NCBI GenBank assembly: GCA_947652115.1
Contig: OX393573.1
Location: 8,994,520 to 9,058,519 of the forward strand
Source: Blastomussa wellsi
Taxonomy: Eukaryota > Cnidaria > Anthozoa > Scleractinia > Plerogyridae
Direction: 5' to 3'
Length of the DNA: 64,000 bases
Shown: positions 28,701 to 42,100 of the stretch, piece after piece
Numbering within the stretch: position 1 is the first letter of the stretch
Layout of the letters: the number at the start of each line of letters is the position of its first letter
Notes under the pieces: model-generated
The model's input: only the letters and a program-made list of their open reading frames with translations
Database searches by the model: none
What the model was told of the DNA's origin: nothing
Position numbers and translations under genes: made by a program

Positions 28701-31700
28701 TCTTCTCAACTGAGAGGAGTGACTGTACCAGTAAACAAGCTTCAGTCTTCTCAACTGAGAGGAGTGACTGTACCAGTAAACAGGCTTCAGTCTTCTCATC
28801 TGAGAGGAGTGACTACCAGTAAACAAGCTTCAGTCTTCTCATCTGAGAGGAGTGGCTGTACCAGTAAACAAGCTTCAGTCTTCTCATCTGAGAGGAGTGG
28901 CTGTACCAGTAAACAAGCTTCAGTCTTCTCAACTGAGAGGAGTGATTGTACCAGTAAACAAGCTTCAGTCTTCTCATCTGAGGGGAGTGACTGTGCCAGT
29001 AAACAAGCTTCAGTCCTCTCAACTGAGAGGAGTGATTGTACCAGTAAACAAGCTTCAGTCTTCTCAACTGAGAGGAGTGACTGTACCAGTAAACAAGCTT
29101 CAGTCTTCTCAACTGAGAGGAGTGACTGTGCCAGTAAACAAGCTTCAGTCTTCTCATCTGAGAGGAGTGATTGTACCAGTAAACAAGCTTCAGTCTTCTC
29201 ATCTGAGAGGAGTGGCTGTACCAGTAAACAAGCTTCAGTCTTCTCATCTGAGAGGAGTGGCTGTACCAGTAAACAAGCTTCAGTCTTCTCAACTGAGAGG
29301 AGTGGCTGTACCAGTAAACAAGCTTCAGTCTTCTCATCTGAGAGGAGTGACTGTGCCAGTAGTCAAGCTTCAGTCTTCTCATCTGAGAGGAGTGGCTGTG
29401 CCAGTAGTCAAGCTTCAGTCTTCTCATCTGAGAGGAGTGACTGTGCCAGTAGTCAAGCTTCAGTCTTCTCATCTGAGAGGAGTGACTGTGCCAGTAGTCA
29501 AGCTTCAGTCTTCTCAACTGAGAGGAGTGGCTGTACCAGTAAACAAGCTTCAATCTTCTCATCTGAGAGGAGTGATTGTACCAGTAAACAAGCTTCAGTC
29601 TTCTCATCTGAGAGGAGTGGCTGTACCAGTAAACAAGCTTCAGTCTTCTCATCTGAGAGGAGTGACTGTACCAGTAAACAAGCTTCAGTCTTCTCATCTG
29701 AGAGGAGTGGCTGTACCAGTAAACAAGCTTCAGTCTTCTCATCTGAGAGGAGTTGCTGTACCAGTAAACAAGCTTCAGTCTTCTCATCTGAGAGGAGTGA
29801 CTGTACCAGTAAACAAGCTTCAGTCCTCTCAACTGAGAGGATTGACTACCAGTAAACAAGCTTCAGTCTTCTCAACTGAGAGGAGTGGCTGTACCAGTAA
29901 ACAGGCTCTTAACTAAGAGGAGTGTCTGTACCAGTAACGAGGGGCCTTAGACCTCTCTACTAACCCACAATAGTACACTTGAAACAGACAGTGAGAATTA
30001 TTAGTGTTCAACTGTAGTAGTAAACTCGTTTATTAAAAACATCATAGATTACAGCCATAAGACTGAATTACGTACGATATAAAAATTACAATAAAAATGG
30101 TTTAAAAAAATGTCATCAGACAAATATTTTGGGATGGAATAGCTGACATGAAAATTCTAGAACTGATCTAATGACACTATGGGCTGTAGGGCTGTAGTCT
30201 GGTTTAACAGTCAAAGCCAAAGTGAAGCAGATAACTATTAAAGAGTATAGTGAACCAAACAAACTTGACAATACATGGTTTGAACATCAGCATAAAGTAA
30301 GTTAACACTAATGACCAAAAATGATAAAGTGACCACAATGTCACAAGCCGCAAATAAGATTTTTGAGTTTCCTGTCGTTGAAATCGGCGAACTGATTGAT
30401 CTTGCAGTGATGTGTTGAGGTGTGGAGGTCTGGGTAGCAACACTACACAAATTGTCAGTATGAATTGTTTCCATTCTTAGACTGCTCTCCGGAGAAGTTC
30501 TGAAATTGTGGCCCAATGTACGCCACTTTGATAAGGGTTGAAAGCCTTCCCAACCCCTTATGTTATTACCTACAGCACTTTTATGGTGAATTTCATTTGT
30601 TATACTTAGGTTGTAATTGGTGGTTCCAATGTGGATTTCATTGCAACAGCCGAGAAAATTATCGTAAGTGCCTATATTTGTATGTTATTTTGTAAAAATA
30701 GTCTACACAGAAGCGCTCTAAAGTTAACTTTTTCTAGGTGTATGACAAGTCGTCGGACAGAAATCGAATTCATTAACTATTTTTTTTATAAATAGCCTGA
30801 AGCATCCAACCCAGGACAAGTGAGAATGAGTTTTGGTGGTGTTGGCAGAAATCTTGCAGGTAATTTATTGTTATTACAGGATTCGTATGGGTCCTGGAAA
30901 ACCTGGAAAGGCCTGGAATTTTTTTATGGCATTTTCCAGGACTGGAAATTCCTGGAAAAAGATTACAGGTTCTTGAAAGTCCTGTTAAAAGCAAGAAATG
31001 AATATTTTTGAACTAACTTTATAAGAAATGCGAGGCTTACAGCTGGGAGAATTTATATTGGGATCTTGGAAGTAAAAAGGGTTCAATGTGAATTTTGGAG
31101 TCCTGGAAAATTCAATACGAGTCCTGGAAAAGTCCTGGAAAGTTGTCTGTGAAAAGGGGTACGAACCCTGTAATAATATTATTATTCTTTTTCATATTCA
31201 AGCAAATATTATTGGTCGCTCACTTACAATTTTTTTTTTCTTTTGTACTTTTTTCATTTCGGTTTTGTCTTGTTTTAACTTCAATAATCATATGGCATGG
31301 TATTCTTGATGTAAATCCCAACGTTTTGGTTGGTTCTTTCTTGTTTGGGGTGTTTCCATTCGGACAGTTCCCATGGAAACAGTCATAAGCAGTGATTTTT
31401 TTTGCCACGTGACACGAGGTAATTTGGACTGTCGATGCATTCCTGTGTAAGATTCCTTGCGTTCCTAATCTAAGATTCTTTTGTTCATTCTTTCCATGTC
31501 TAACATAACTGTTAGGGCCGTTTATGTAATTAAGTTTGAAGTATTCCTCTTTCCTTGGCCTAAATGGCTAAGATCGTAACGCAATTGCCAATTCAGATCT
31601 TACAAGGTGTGGACTGTCTATTTTTGTGAAGGGTCTCAAAAAAATAAAGGTAGCTATAATATTGGAATAGTTATAGTCTAGTGAACACATTTAGTTGATT

Positions 31701-34700
31701 AAGACCTGTCATCTAATGAACATTTTCTGAGAATAAGTGAACAGTTACATGTAGGTAGTATTAACAGATATGAGATGAAGTTGCTTTTAGAACAATTATA
31801 CTGAAAATGAAATGCATCTGTTTACTTTGCATATGTGTAGTCGAGTGTAGTGTGTAATGCCAGTATTTTGGTAACATGAGTTTGTTTTTGGGTTTAGTGG
31901 ACTGTATAAGGCATTTGAAGCCGAGAGTCACTAAATACGGACAAACGATTGTGACGACATTGTGTACTGTCTTCACTCACACCCTCCTTAGGATTCTCAT
32001 TTAAAACGAGAGCAGGCCAACTTTAGAGAACCACACATTAACTGGGTGAAAAGAGTCTGAAAAGCTCTGATTTTAGAAATACACGGCTAAAGATTTCAGA
32101 AACAGAATATTAGGGTTTATAATAAAAATAACAAGAAACGTTCGCGGGCTCTTTTTCTTTTTATTAAAAAAAGTATATCTTCAGTTAAAACTTCCCCTAA
32201 GTTACACGATATCAAGTCAATTTATAAATATTTCCATATGATACCCTGGTCACCGACAAAAGGGAAAACATACTAAACTGACCCTCGAGAAAGAATTCTG
32301 GATGCTATGCGGCCGCGATTAACAAGACAGCCATTGGCCCCGAGGACTTGCTTCCACGAGTATTGTATATCAGCTTATTGTAATGTCACGCTATGTCACA
32401 CAACTTTTGTTGAGCAACATATGTTCAAATGACTTGAAAAGAAATACAGAGGCGATCAAAGACTTTAAGAATAACAAAGTGACAGAGGCACTAAGCCCGC
32501 AGGGCTTTTGATTTAAACTGGTGTAGACTGGCATAAATGTGATAGATGGAAAATTTCAGCTCAGTGCATAAATGATGAAAGATGAAATAATCAGTAATGA
32601 CACAAGTATGGGACAAGGGAGAAAACAGGATTCCAACCCCTGACGCATCTTCTCGGGGTGTTTGGGACTATTGTGATGTTTTAGTGAGGTCGCTTGCTAA
32701 GGCACTAAAGTGGTATGGTGTAAATATTAATAGCTAATAAATTAAATAATGTCAATTAATGGGGTGGGGAGAAACTGACGGTGTTCATCAGGGCAATTGC
32801 GAGGTAAATCTGCGTTACTTCTGTATACATATGAGAAAGGTATCTAGTATTTGTTTCGAAAAATCCTCTGTATTGTTTATAGAACAAAGTGTGTTGCTCT
32901 TCTCATCGTGGTCCAAGATTTTGCGTTCTTGTTGGCCAGCGGTCGGGAATGATTGACTGGAACGACTAAAACAGCCACATTCACGGTGAACCAAAAATTT
33001 ATTTTTTTTAATGGAGAAAATGTTTTAGCTTTATTGAGCAGCAGAGGCTTAACTTAGCTATGAACGTTTTGCATTTAACATCGACTTTATTTATTTGATA
33101 TTTTTTTCAAGTTTTTGACACTAGCTGTTTTAATTTAAATACAGACTAGGATCGTCTGGATTTTGTATACTGTGTACTTTGAAACCTCAGTAATTCGTTA
33201 AATCAAAATGCTTTCCCCGTGCGGTTTCATTTGGCTTTAGCTTAAAATATTCGCAAGGAATAAAACTTTCTGTTTGTTTCAAAGACATGCTATGTGTCGT
33301 AAAGTTAGCTAGATCGCCTATCAAGCATTTTGTCTCTTCTGCGCTGTATTAAAATTCTAACATGGCGCCGAGGCTTGGGGGAATAAAACAATAGAAATTA
33401 TCATCCCTGAGCCTCTATGTAAATTCTGTTGTTCTGTTTATTCCCCCAAGCCTCGGCGACATACCATGTCGGAATTGATTTATTAAGGTTTTTACCCACT
33501 TTGGTCGTTGCGGTATTGTTCACGGCACCGCCTGATGATGAGATAGATGCAGAGATAAAAGAAGGTCTCTGATTGGGCGAGTCTCCGATGGCGAATTTGG
33601 CGCGAAAAGATTCTTGAAAATGGAACTAAAGCTGTGATTGCTAATATCAGAAAAAGGAATGTGGTTTGGCTGTCAGCAGCTGTTTCTTTGAGGGAACTTA
33701 GCGTAACATCCCAAAAAACGGCTGCGAAGGAGACTACCCAACCCCCCTCGTTTTTAGATGAGGCTATATATGTAAACACAGAAAAAGTCCTCTATTGCTT
33801 TTATAAAATATTTTTTTCTTTCTACACATGAAACTAAAATGTCACAACCGTGTTACATACTCTCATCTAAACACACCTATCAACCAGAGCGCGCATGGTA
33901 TCTCAGTTATTTTATAAAAATATTTGATGACACACTTCTCGTAAGGAGTAGGGCACGGAGTTCCCGGTGGTGTGGTCTGGCCTTGGTTCAGTGTTCTGTA
34001 TTTCATGGGTTGGTGCTTTAATAAGGGCTGTATAACCTGTTTGTGCCTTTCTCCCTTGGACTGATTTGTCCAGAAAATGCTTAAAGTAAAGTGTTGGGAA
34101 CTTTCGTGATGGCGTCTCCTGTCTCTCCTGAGAGCTGATCGCAACAAGAACGAAATTTTTTTTTTCCGATTTGGGTCTTCAAGCCGAATTGTGATCTGTC
34201 CAATCAGAGCAACGTCCAAAATTTGGATGTTCTTCATGAGCCTATAAAAAAAATTGTCAGGCCTTCCTTCCCATTTTCCCGTACGTTCCCCCTTCCCGTC
34301 AGGAAGGCCTGATACTCAGGTTATGAGCCAATATACCATGGAACACAACTACGGTAGGTGTACCCGTCTGCGAGAACGGCCGGGAAGCTCAAAAATTGTA
34401 ATTTTAGGGGTGTTTTGATAAGACTATTATTCCACTAATGAAGATGTGTTATTTTTAACAGAATGTTTGGCTCGTCTTGGCTTGAAGCCGGTGTTTGTAT
34501 CCGCCATTGGAAGTGATCCTCTGGGAGTCATGATGCTTAAACACTGTGAAGAAGTTAACATGGTGAGGTGTTACAAACACAGACAATCTTAGAGTGACCA
34601 ACTTCGATTAGCTCCATATAATATCGATACAAAGCTTAAGTCAATTCGACAGTCCAGGCCCTGGTGTTTCAAAGAGTGGATAACACTATCCACTTCATAA

Positions 34701-36324
34701 ATCACTATCCAGTGGATAAGTGTTGGGGAAACAAACTACGCCATTCACTGGATAGTGTTATCCACCCTTTGAGCAACCTGCAGGGCCAAATGAAACAACC
34801 TGGCTTGATTTAAAAACCAAATTCTCTCAACTGGTATCATTTGAAATTTTTGGAAACCAATAAGGAGTTGAGAATTTCAGATTTACTAATTAGAGCATGT
34901 ACAAGTTTGATATCACTGGAAAAGCTTTCGTCAGGAAAATCGCTGTTGCATAAACAGTTTCTATTCACGCCATTTCAAACAGCCATTAGTGTACACTGTG
35001 TACACAAACCAGATGGTTCCTTGCGTTTACGTCTTGACCCGAAAGACATCAAAAAAGCGATAAAGCGGAATTAGTGGTACAGCAGAACAGTTGATGACAA
35101 CCTAGCACATTAGAAGCACTTCAGCTTGCTTGACTCATAGTCCAGATATTGGTACTTGGTACTGAGAACCTCCAATACCCCGATGGTTACGCCTACCCTT
35201 TGGCCTAAAGGTGACAGAAGATGTTTTTCAGGAAAGTAACAAAGTGCTCAGAAATGTCCCAAATATCTCTGGAATTGCTGACGATATTCTTTGTCATGAC
35301 AACATAGAAGCTACCCATGATGCTGCAGTCATCCTGTTAGAAACAGTGAGTGCTAACCGTCTCATATTCAATGCAGACAAATTTGTGTTCAAGTCTCAAG
35401 GTTTTGCACTCCTTGGAGGAAATCTACCTTAAATATTTGCAATGCTTCGTGGGATTGGTTAACTACCTTAACCGGTTCTGTCCAGCACAAGCATATTTAA
35501 CAGCACTGCTTAGAGCGCTCTGTAAGAAAGACACTCTCTTTTCATGGAGATCTCAAAACAAGCAGCGTTTGTGTCTATCAAGAAAGAGACTAAGAGTACA
35601 ACAGTGTTGTCAAACTTTGATCAATCCAAAGCTTGCACTATTCAGTCAGAGCAGTTTTACTCCAAGATGGTAAGCCTGTGGTCTATGTGTCAGGAACACT
35701 CACTGAGATGGATGAATGTTACTCGAAAATTGAACAAGTGTTGATCAGTGTCGTCTTTTCCCTGGAGAAATTACATCATTATATGTATGGGTATACAGCG
35801 ACTTTGCAAACAGATCACAAGCCGTTGGTCAGCGTGTGTGTAACTCAGCACGCCTTCAGAAGTTATTGCCGAGACTATCACAGTATGAACCATCCTCAGA
35901 GACCCAGGGGCAAACAGACTCAGAGCAACAAAGTTTTCAATAATTGCTGAACGAACCCCTGGAAACTGAGTTTCTCCAAACGATTTCCAAATGGCTCTAC
36001 AAATGGTGGTTCCTGGTTGGACAAAAAAAATGTTTTTTATCATTCTGTCCAATCGGCAAACAGTAACTTGAAACCACTTTCGTGTGTTCTTACACGACAG
36101 GTGCTGTATCAACCATATTGTCATTTCAATTTACATCGGAGAGACCAAAAATTCGGGAAATCATTTCGGATGCCAAAAATAATAAAATTATTTCAAGATC
36201 CACTAGGAGAAAATTAGGAATGTTTGTTTACAATGATCAGAGGATTTGTAAATAGTGACATGTTTACCAGTGCAATGAATTAGCGGCCGTTCGGTATAAT
36301 TATCTGGCCAGTGTACCAAAAATG

Positions 36325-36363
<39 letters not shown>

Positions 36364-39138
36364 TTTGCCCAACTGTGACTCTCACGCGTTGTGTGCATTT
36401 TTGTAATTCACGGGCCATACATAATTATATGCCAAACAACCGCGCGCCAGTGCATCGAATAGGTAAACAGGCCACTGTTTACTATTCCTCTGATCGGTAT
36501 AAGTCAAACATTTATGGCATCTACAATGGTTTCTTAACCTTTTTGGGCACTGTGATGTAAATTAAACTCGACATGTAGCTGATATAACAACTGCCGTGTA
36601 AGAACACATGGAATGGACTTATTTCACGTATTGCCACAATACTGCAAAGATTTTTTTTAGTTCCAGTCTACCAACTATCTCGTGATAGCAGACTACAGTA
36701 GGTTTTCTGTGATCGGAAGAGTACGCAGCACTACCCCAAGCGCTACCATACAGATTCTGAAACAGGTGTTTAGTGAGTATGGGGTACCTAAAACCGTTAT
36801 GTCAGATAACAGCCCACCATTTTCGTCCAAGTAATTTTCAGCCTTTGTAAACCAGTGCCGTTTCACCATATCACGCCCTGGTTTCAATGAACGCATGGTA
36901 CAGACAGTCAAGCAGTGCATCAAAAAGTGTGCAGCCGCAGGACATGATCCAATCTAACTATTCTGATCTAGAGAGCCACACCCCTTACTACCAGCATACC
37001 ATCGCCTGCATTGTTTTCCAACCAGATCTCCTATCCGGAATCCCCATTGCTAGGCTGTCCGAGAGCAAATGGTGAAAGACAAGTGCCAGACGAGTGAGTG
37101 CTACAACGTGACTATTAGAAATCTACTTTTACTGCCACAGAATCAGAGAGTGTACTTACAAGCTGACACCCACTGCAACCGATGGACTCCAGCAATTGTT
37201 ACCACAACACCAGGAGCACATAAACCAAGATCTTACCGTGTTGAAACTACAAATGGAGCCCAATTGATGAGAAATCGCCGCTTCGTTCGCGCAAGAGACA
37301 ACTCTGCTAACGGTCGCGAGTATACAGTGTGACAATAACAGTAACAGTGACCGACCAAGAGGTGTGATGGCCAGACCGAAGGGACCATTCATTATTTATG
37401 GAGGGGGCATGGGTGAGAAAATGGGGGTACTTGAATTTTTAGTCTCTGCAAAAAGAGGTCCTGGGATAATTTATTTGTTATGGAGAGGGACCTCCAAATT
37501 TTAAAAAGATGTCTTTAAAATAAAATAAATAAAAACAAAAACGTAACTACGTTGTACCAATAAGACTTGCACACCCCAGATTTCATGGCCGGCTCACTAT
37601 GATTCCTCTTAGAGCACAGCCTTGTGCAGTATTTTGTGCAGTCATGGAGTATGATTTATAATAATAATTTATTTATTTATTTGGTACTGCCACTTGTACA
37701 CAAGATTAGTTTAAAAAAGTGTTAACTTACCATAAACATATTACTGCAACTATTTAATAAGCTTTAACTCTGGTGCTTCAAATGCACAGTACATCCAAGT
37801 GGTTGAATTGTTTCCATAAAGAAAACCACACAGAGTAACATTCCAGATGTGAATGTCATAATTAGCCATTTTCTAAACGAGCAGGGGACTGGATACAAAT
37901 ATTTAAAATCGAATGAAACGAAAAACTGAGCCTGGCACCTGAAAGGTCATCCAAAATAATGTCAGTTTACTAAATTTAAGCGTTATTGACTAAAACGCAC
38001 GTCTGACAGGCGTCCCTCCAAACCATTAAAAGCTCTCTTAAATTTCAACTTTTCAAAAGTGTAACGTATTTGTGTTTAAGCCAATAATGCTGAAATGTGG
38101 TATTTTTACATTATTTTGGATGATCCTTTATCTGCTAGGTGCTAGGCCTTTATCCAGTCAAGCTTGACCTTTCTTTGTTTTGGATGTCCCAGTGCGGGAA
38201 TAATAATAAACGTACCCTCCGGCTTGGCGGATTTTGTACCATTTGACCGTTTGTTGCAAAAGGCCTATTTCAGCGTTTTCAGTTTTAAGAGGGAGATGTG
38301 ACATAATCAGCTTCTATTCATACTATTTCAAAGAATGGTCAGATTTCAAATAGCAATTAGTGTACATTGTGTACCGCAAATGTAATATATGCTGATATGC
38401 TTCCGGAACTTTCAGGAGCAATATTAAAATAATTATAAATTTATTTGGCATTATCATTGTTGTGTGTGCGTGTGATACTCCTTTGTTATTCTTTTGTGTT
38501 CATGCTAATCTGCCCGCCAAGCCTCATTTTTTAGTTCAAGTTCTTTGCACATACTGACGAGGCTGGACAAGCAGATTAGCATGAACACAAAAGAATAACA
38601 AATGCGTGAAAAAGGTCAATGGCCTGCTCCAATCTCACTGCTTTCATGGTCGCCAGGTGACACGCGGCATTTACACCTCCAAGGTGAATCACACTGGAAC
38701 GTACTCGGCGATCATGAGTCAAACTGGCGACTTTCACGCAGCTGTCGGGGACATGGACATTCATAAAGTTATTACGCCTGATGATGTATGTCAACACTTA
38801 TTGTTAGTATTCAAACACCGCAGTCAACACTTACAACATGAATTGCGTTTGTTTGACCACACGGGCAGACCACCCTCTGTTTGCGTGATGTAGATGCTGT
38901 TTGGAACTTGAGACTTTATATTCAGGAGGCGTGATCGGTTGAAATTTTGTTCCACTCGTGGAGATGTTACAGTCGAATTCCTCCGAGAAAAGGGAAGCTT
39001 AAGTCCTCCATGTAGGTTTCAAACTATGATTTGTAGCAGGGTCGGGGAACATGCGGTTTATTCAAAATCAGCCAATCAACGCCCCGCGACCGAGCTGCAT
39101 GTTTTAAATTCCTCTGGTCCCGACTCTACAGATCATAG

Positions 39139-39183
<45 letters not shown>

Positions 39184-42100
39184 GTATAACAATATAATTT
39201 GGTTTTATCAACTGGGTTGATAATGTCAATTGGCCACCGTAAAGAGATTCAAGAGCTGACGTTTCGAGCGTTAGCCCTTCGTCGGAGCGAGTTTGAAACG
39301 TACATGAAGGACTTTAGCCCTTGCTTGGCCACGACATGGCGAAATATGTTGTTGATCAGAGGCAGGTGAAAAAAGGTGATAATTTTTGAAATTTTGCGAC
39401 AATTCAAGCTTGAAGTAGTGCCGCATAACGTTCGCCAGCGGCGACTTGTCTGCCTTGTCTTCCTTTCTCTCTAGTGCTGGCCTTCGACCGAAAAGTAATC
39501 TCGCCAGAACGGCTTATACAGATCGGAAGGCCAAAAAACACCACGTGGACTCAATTAAAATTTGCTTAAAACTTTATTAAAACATAAAGGTAAAAGATGT
39601 CTTTAATATCTCCTATTGGAACACAAGTTTAACGATTGTGCCTCCTGAATATCTGCCTGTGGTTTGACACACAGGCATGCGCCTGTCTGTAATTTGGCAT
39701 TTTATAAAGATCCAGCATGAAACACAGCGCCAATGAGGCAAGTGCTGTGCTATCATTTCACTTCTGTATGTATTTTGTAAGATTTCAGCTTTTGAAGAAC
39801 CAATCAAACGCGCACCGCTGATAATGCTAGACGGCAACATCACTGAAGAAGCTATTGAACATGTTTGCCACTTCTGTGCAGCTAATCACATTCCAGGTAT
39901 ATAAGCACTCAAATAACTTAGAACCCAATCACATTCCAGATATATGACACTCAAATGGCTTTGCAGCCAACTATTCCAGGAGCTAATGCAAGAAACTGGG
40001 GTCTAGGAAACTGTGCTACCAAGCATTCTCGTCCCCAGAGCCGATTGTCCCTTTTTCCCGGTTGGGTCTATGCACAACGAACAAGTTGCTCTGGGGACAC
40101 ATGACATGACAAGGAACAAGCATCTCCGGGGACACATGATTTGATTGGCTAGAATCTAACAAAGGGAGTCCAATCACATCAGCAGTTTTTAAATGTCTTT
40201 GTTGTCAGGTAGTTTAAAACGGTTGATTTGATTGGACGCCCTTGGTTAGATTCTAGCCAATCAAATCATGTGTCCCCGGAGCTGCTTGTTCCTTGTGCAC
40301 AGGCCTTGTCGGTTAAGAGGGACAAACGTCTCTTGCAGTTGTCATGAAGCCCTTCGGCACCTCTAATGTCATTGGGTCTTGATACCACGAAGCTCTATTG
40401 TTTTAGGGCTAGGTCCATTGTTAGTGTTTGTATATAATTTTCCCAGCCAATCCTATGAGACGTTCCGAACAGCTTCGTGGCGACCCGTCTCTTGGGACGA
40501 GAATGGCTACCAAGCTGTTTGGGAGTTCACCGTGACTCTTGAGTAGTAGACTGTGTATCAATATATCAAGCGGGAGGTGTGGGGAGAGAAGAATAGAGTA
40601 CATGCCACTCTTACTGAGGACCAGTAAAGCTACAATCCATTTTGTAAGTTATGATTGGTAATATCGCTTTGTTTGAATGGATCAAATTCAGCAAATGCCA
40701 CCAGCGACAATCTTGGATTAGCTTTGACCAGTATGTGTATACATGTATGTCTACTGTGCATAGCTTTTCAAGCGACTCCTTGATATTATATCCTTACAAC
40801 GTGCTTTGACGAACGAGAGAAAACATTTCAACTAAATCAAACGCAGTCGTTCCTGCGCCTGGTAAAGACTTCATTATTTGGCTTGGAGTTCTGTCTGACC
40901 TATTTCGCTACGTCTGTTGATCAATATTGGTTTTACGATAATAAAACGAAATCGAGTCGTTGTAAAATTGCGTGTTTAATAACACTTTTGTTGTCATTCA
41001 GTGTGGTTCGAGCCCACTTGCATCACGAAAGCAGAGAAACCTTTCCGTTCTGATGCGTGGCACAGCATAACTTACGTGTCGCCAAATCTGAAAGAGCTTC
41101 GAACTATGAGTTCCGTCATTATGAAACAAGAGTCACTAAAGCACAACCTTCGTCCTCGAAGCGACAACACTGATGATAAAAATAAACCACTGGATGACTT
41201 TATAATGGAGTGTTTGTATCTTTGTAAGCCGCTTTTAAAGCATATTCATTGCGTTGTTGTCACTCTTGGAAAACATGGTGCCCTCATTTGTAGAGATACT
41301 GCCGCTGACACTCCATTTCCAACGGCTCATCACTCAAGTCATTTACCAACGCGACAACACAGTTTGGTGTCAGCAAGACACTTTCCCGCCTTGGGCCCAG
41401 GCAGTCACGAGCTTGTGGGCAATGTCACGGGTGCAGGAGATAGGTAAGATCTTGTGATCGCCCTCGTATTTGATTCAAACAGTGATCGCTCAATTCATAG
41501 CCTCTGGTAGTTACACAAAGGCCAACATGAACGGTCGACTATTTTTTCCCGCGAGCGCACACTTTCTTCCCGCGTAGACAGAGGCGCCATGTCCTTCCCA
41601 CTTAGCTGTGACGTCAGAGGCGCAGTGGCGTAATGGTTAGTGTGCTGGACTCCAGATCGGACGGTCCGGGTTTCAGCCCTGGCCGGGTCACTGCGTCGTA
41701 TTCTTGAGCAAGACACCGCTCTCATAGTGACTCTCTCCACCCAAGTGTATAAATGGGTACCGGCGAATTTAAAGCTGGGGGTAACCCTGCGATGGACTAG
41801 CATCCCATCCAGTGGGGAGTAGAAATACTCTCAGTCGCTTCATCTTACGGAAACCGGGATAAACTCAGGCCTGGTGGGCTACTAGTCTCTTGCGCAGACT
41901 TTACCTTTATTTAGCTGAGACACCTTGATAACGAATGACCATCGTGACGTTGGCACTGGAGCATGCATGCTTCCACAAATTTGGCATTTTGATCAATGGA
42001 GTTCAATATTAATTCCTTTTCATCAAATTCGATCAAATCTAGGTCTGTGCTGACCTTTTGTTGATTTTATTTTGTTTCAGCTTTGCTGCAGCAATGGCTT

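Larger units (their letters stand above)
15935..29935. repeat. 14-kb minisatellite, 45-bp unit, inside PsuG-PsuK intron 6
   Basis: About 310 tandem units of the form GAGAGGAGTGACTGTACC, AGTAAACAAGCTTCAGTC, TTCTCAACT. Units are degenerate at the left edge (15935-16400) and the right edge (29890-29935) and nearly uniform inside. The variation is concentrated at a few positions: A/T in CTCAACT/CTCATCT, G/A in CAGTC/CAATC, A/G/T-type changes in GTGACTG/GTGGCTG/GTGATTG, and TACC/TGCC. Because 45 is a multiple of 3 and the unit lacks stops in four of six frames, the array shows open frames up to 665 codons on both strands, with no start context, splice link or non-repeat protein. These are treated as artefacts of the unit length. 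The array lies between exons 6 and 7 and is removed by splicing. Confidence 0.95.

Noticed and set aside
16108..29916. Long open frames of up to 665 codons on both strands across the 45-bp array
   Set aside because: They arise because the unit is a multiple of three without stops in four frames. Frames overlap on both strands, begin in mid-unit, end at 43-bp units, and lie in an intron. No protein domain.
15935..29935. CRISPR-like array
   Set aside because: There are no unique spacers; each unit is contiguous with the next, and the genome is eukaryotic.
33492..34237. Open frames of 60-124 codons around 33.5-34.2 kb
   Set aside because: They have no domain, lie on both strands of intron sequence, and some overlap foldback repeats.
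41640..41720. tRNA gene
   Set aside because: A- and B-box-like sequences are present, but the acceptor stem and anticodon arm do not form, and the SINE body follows directly.
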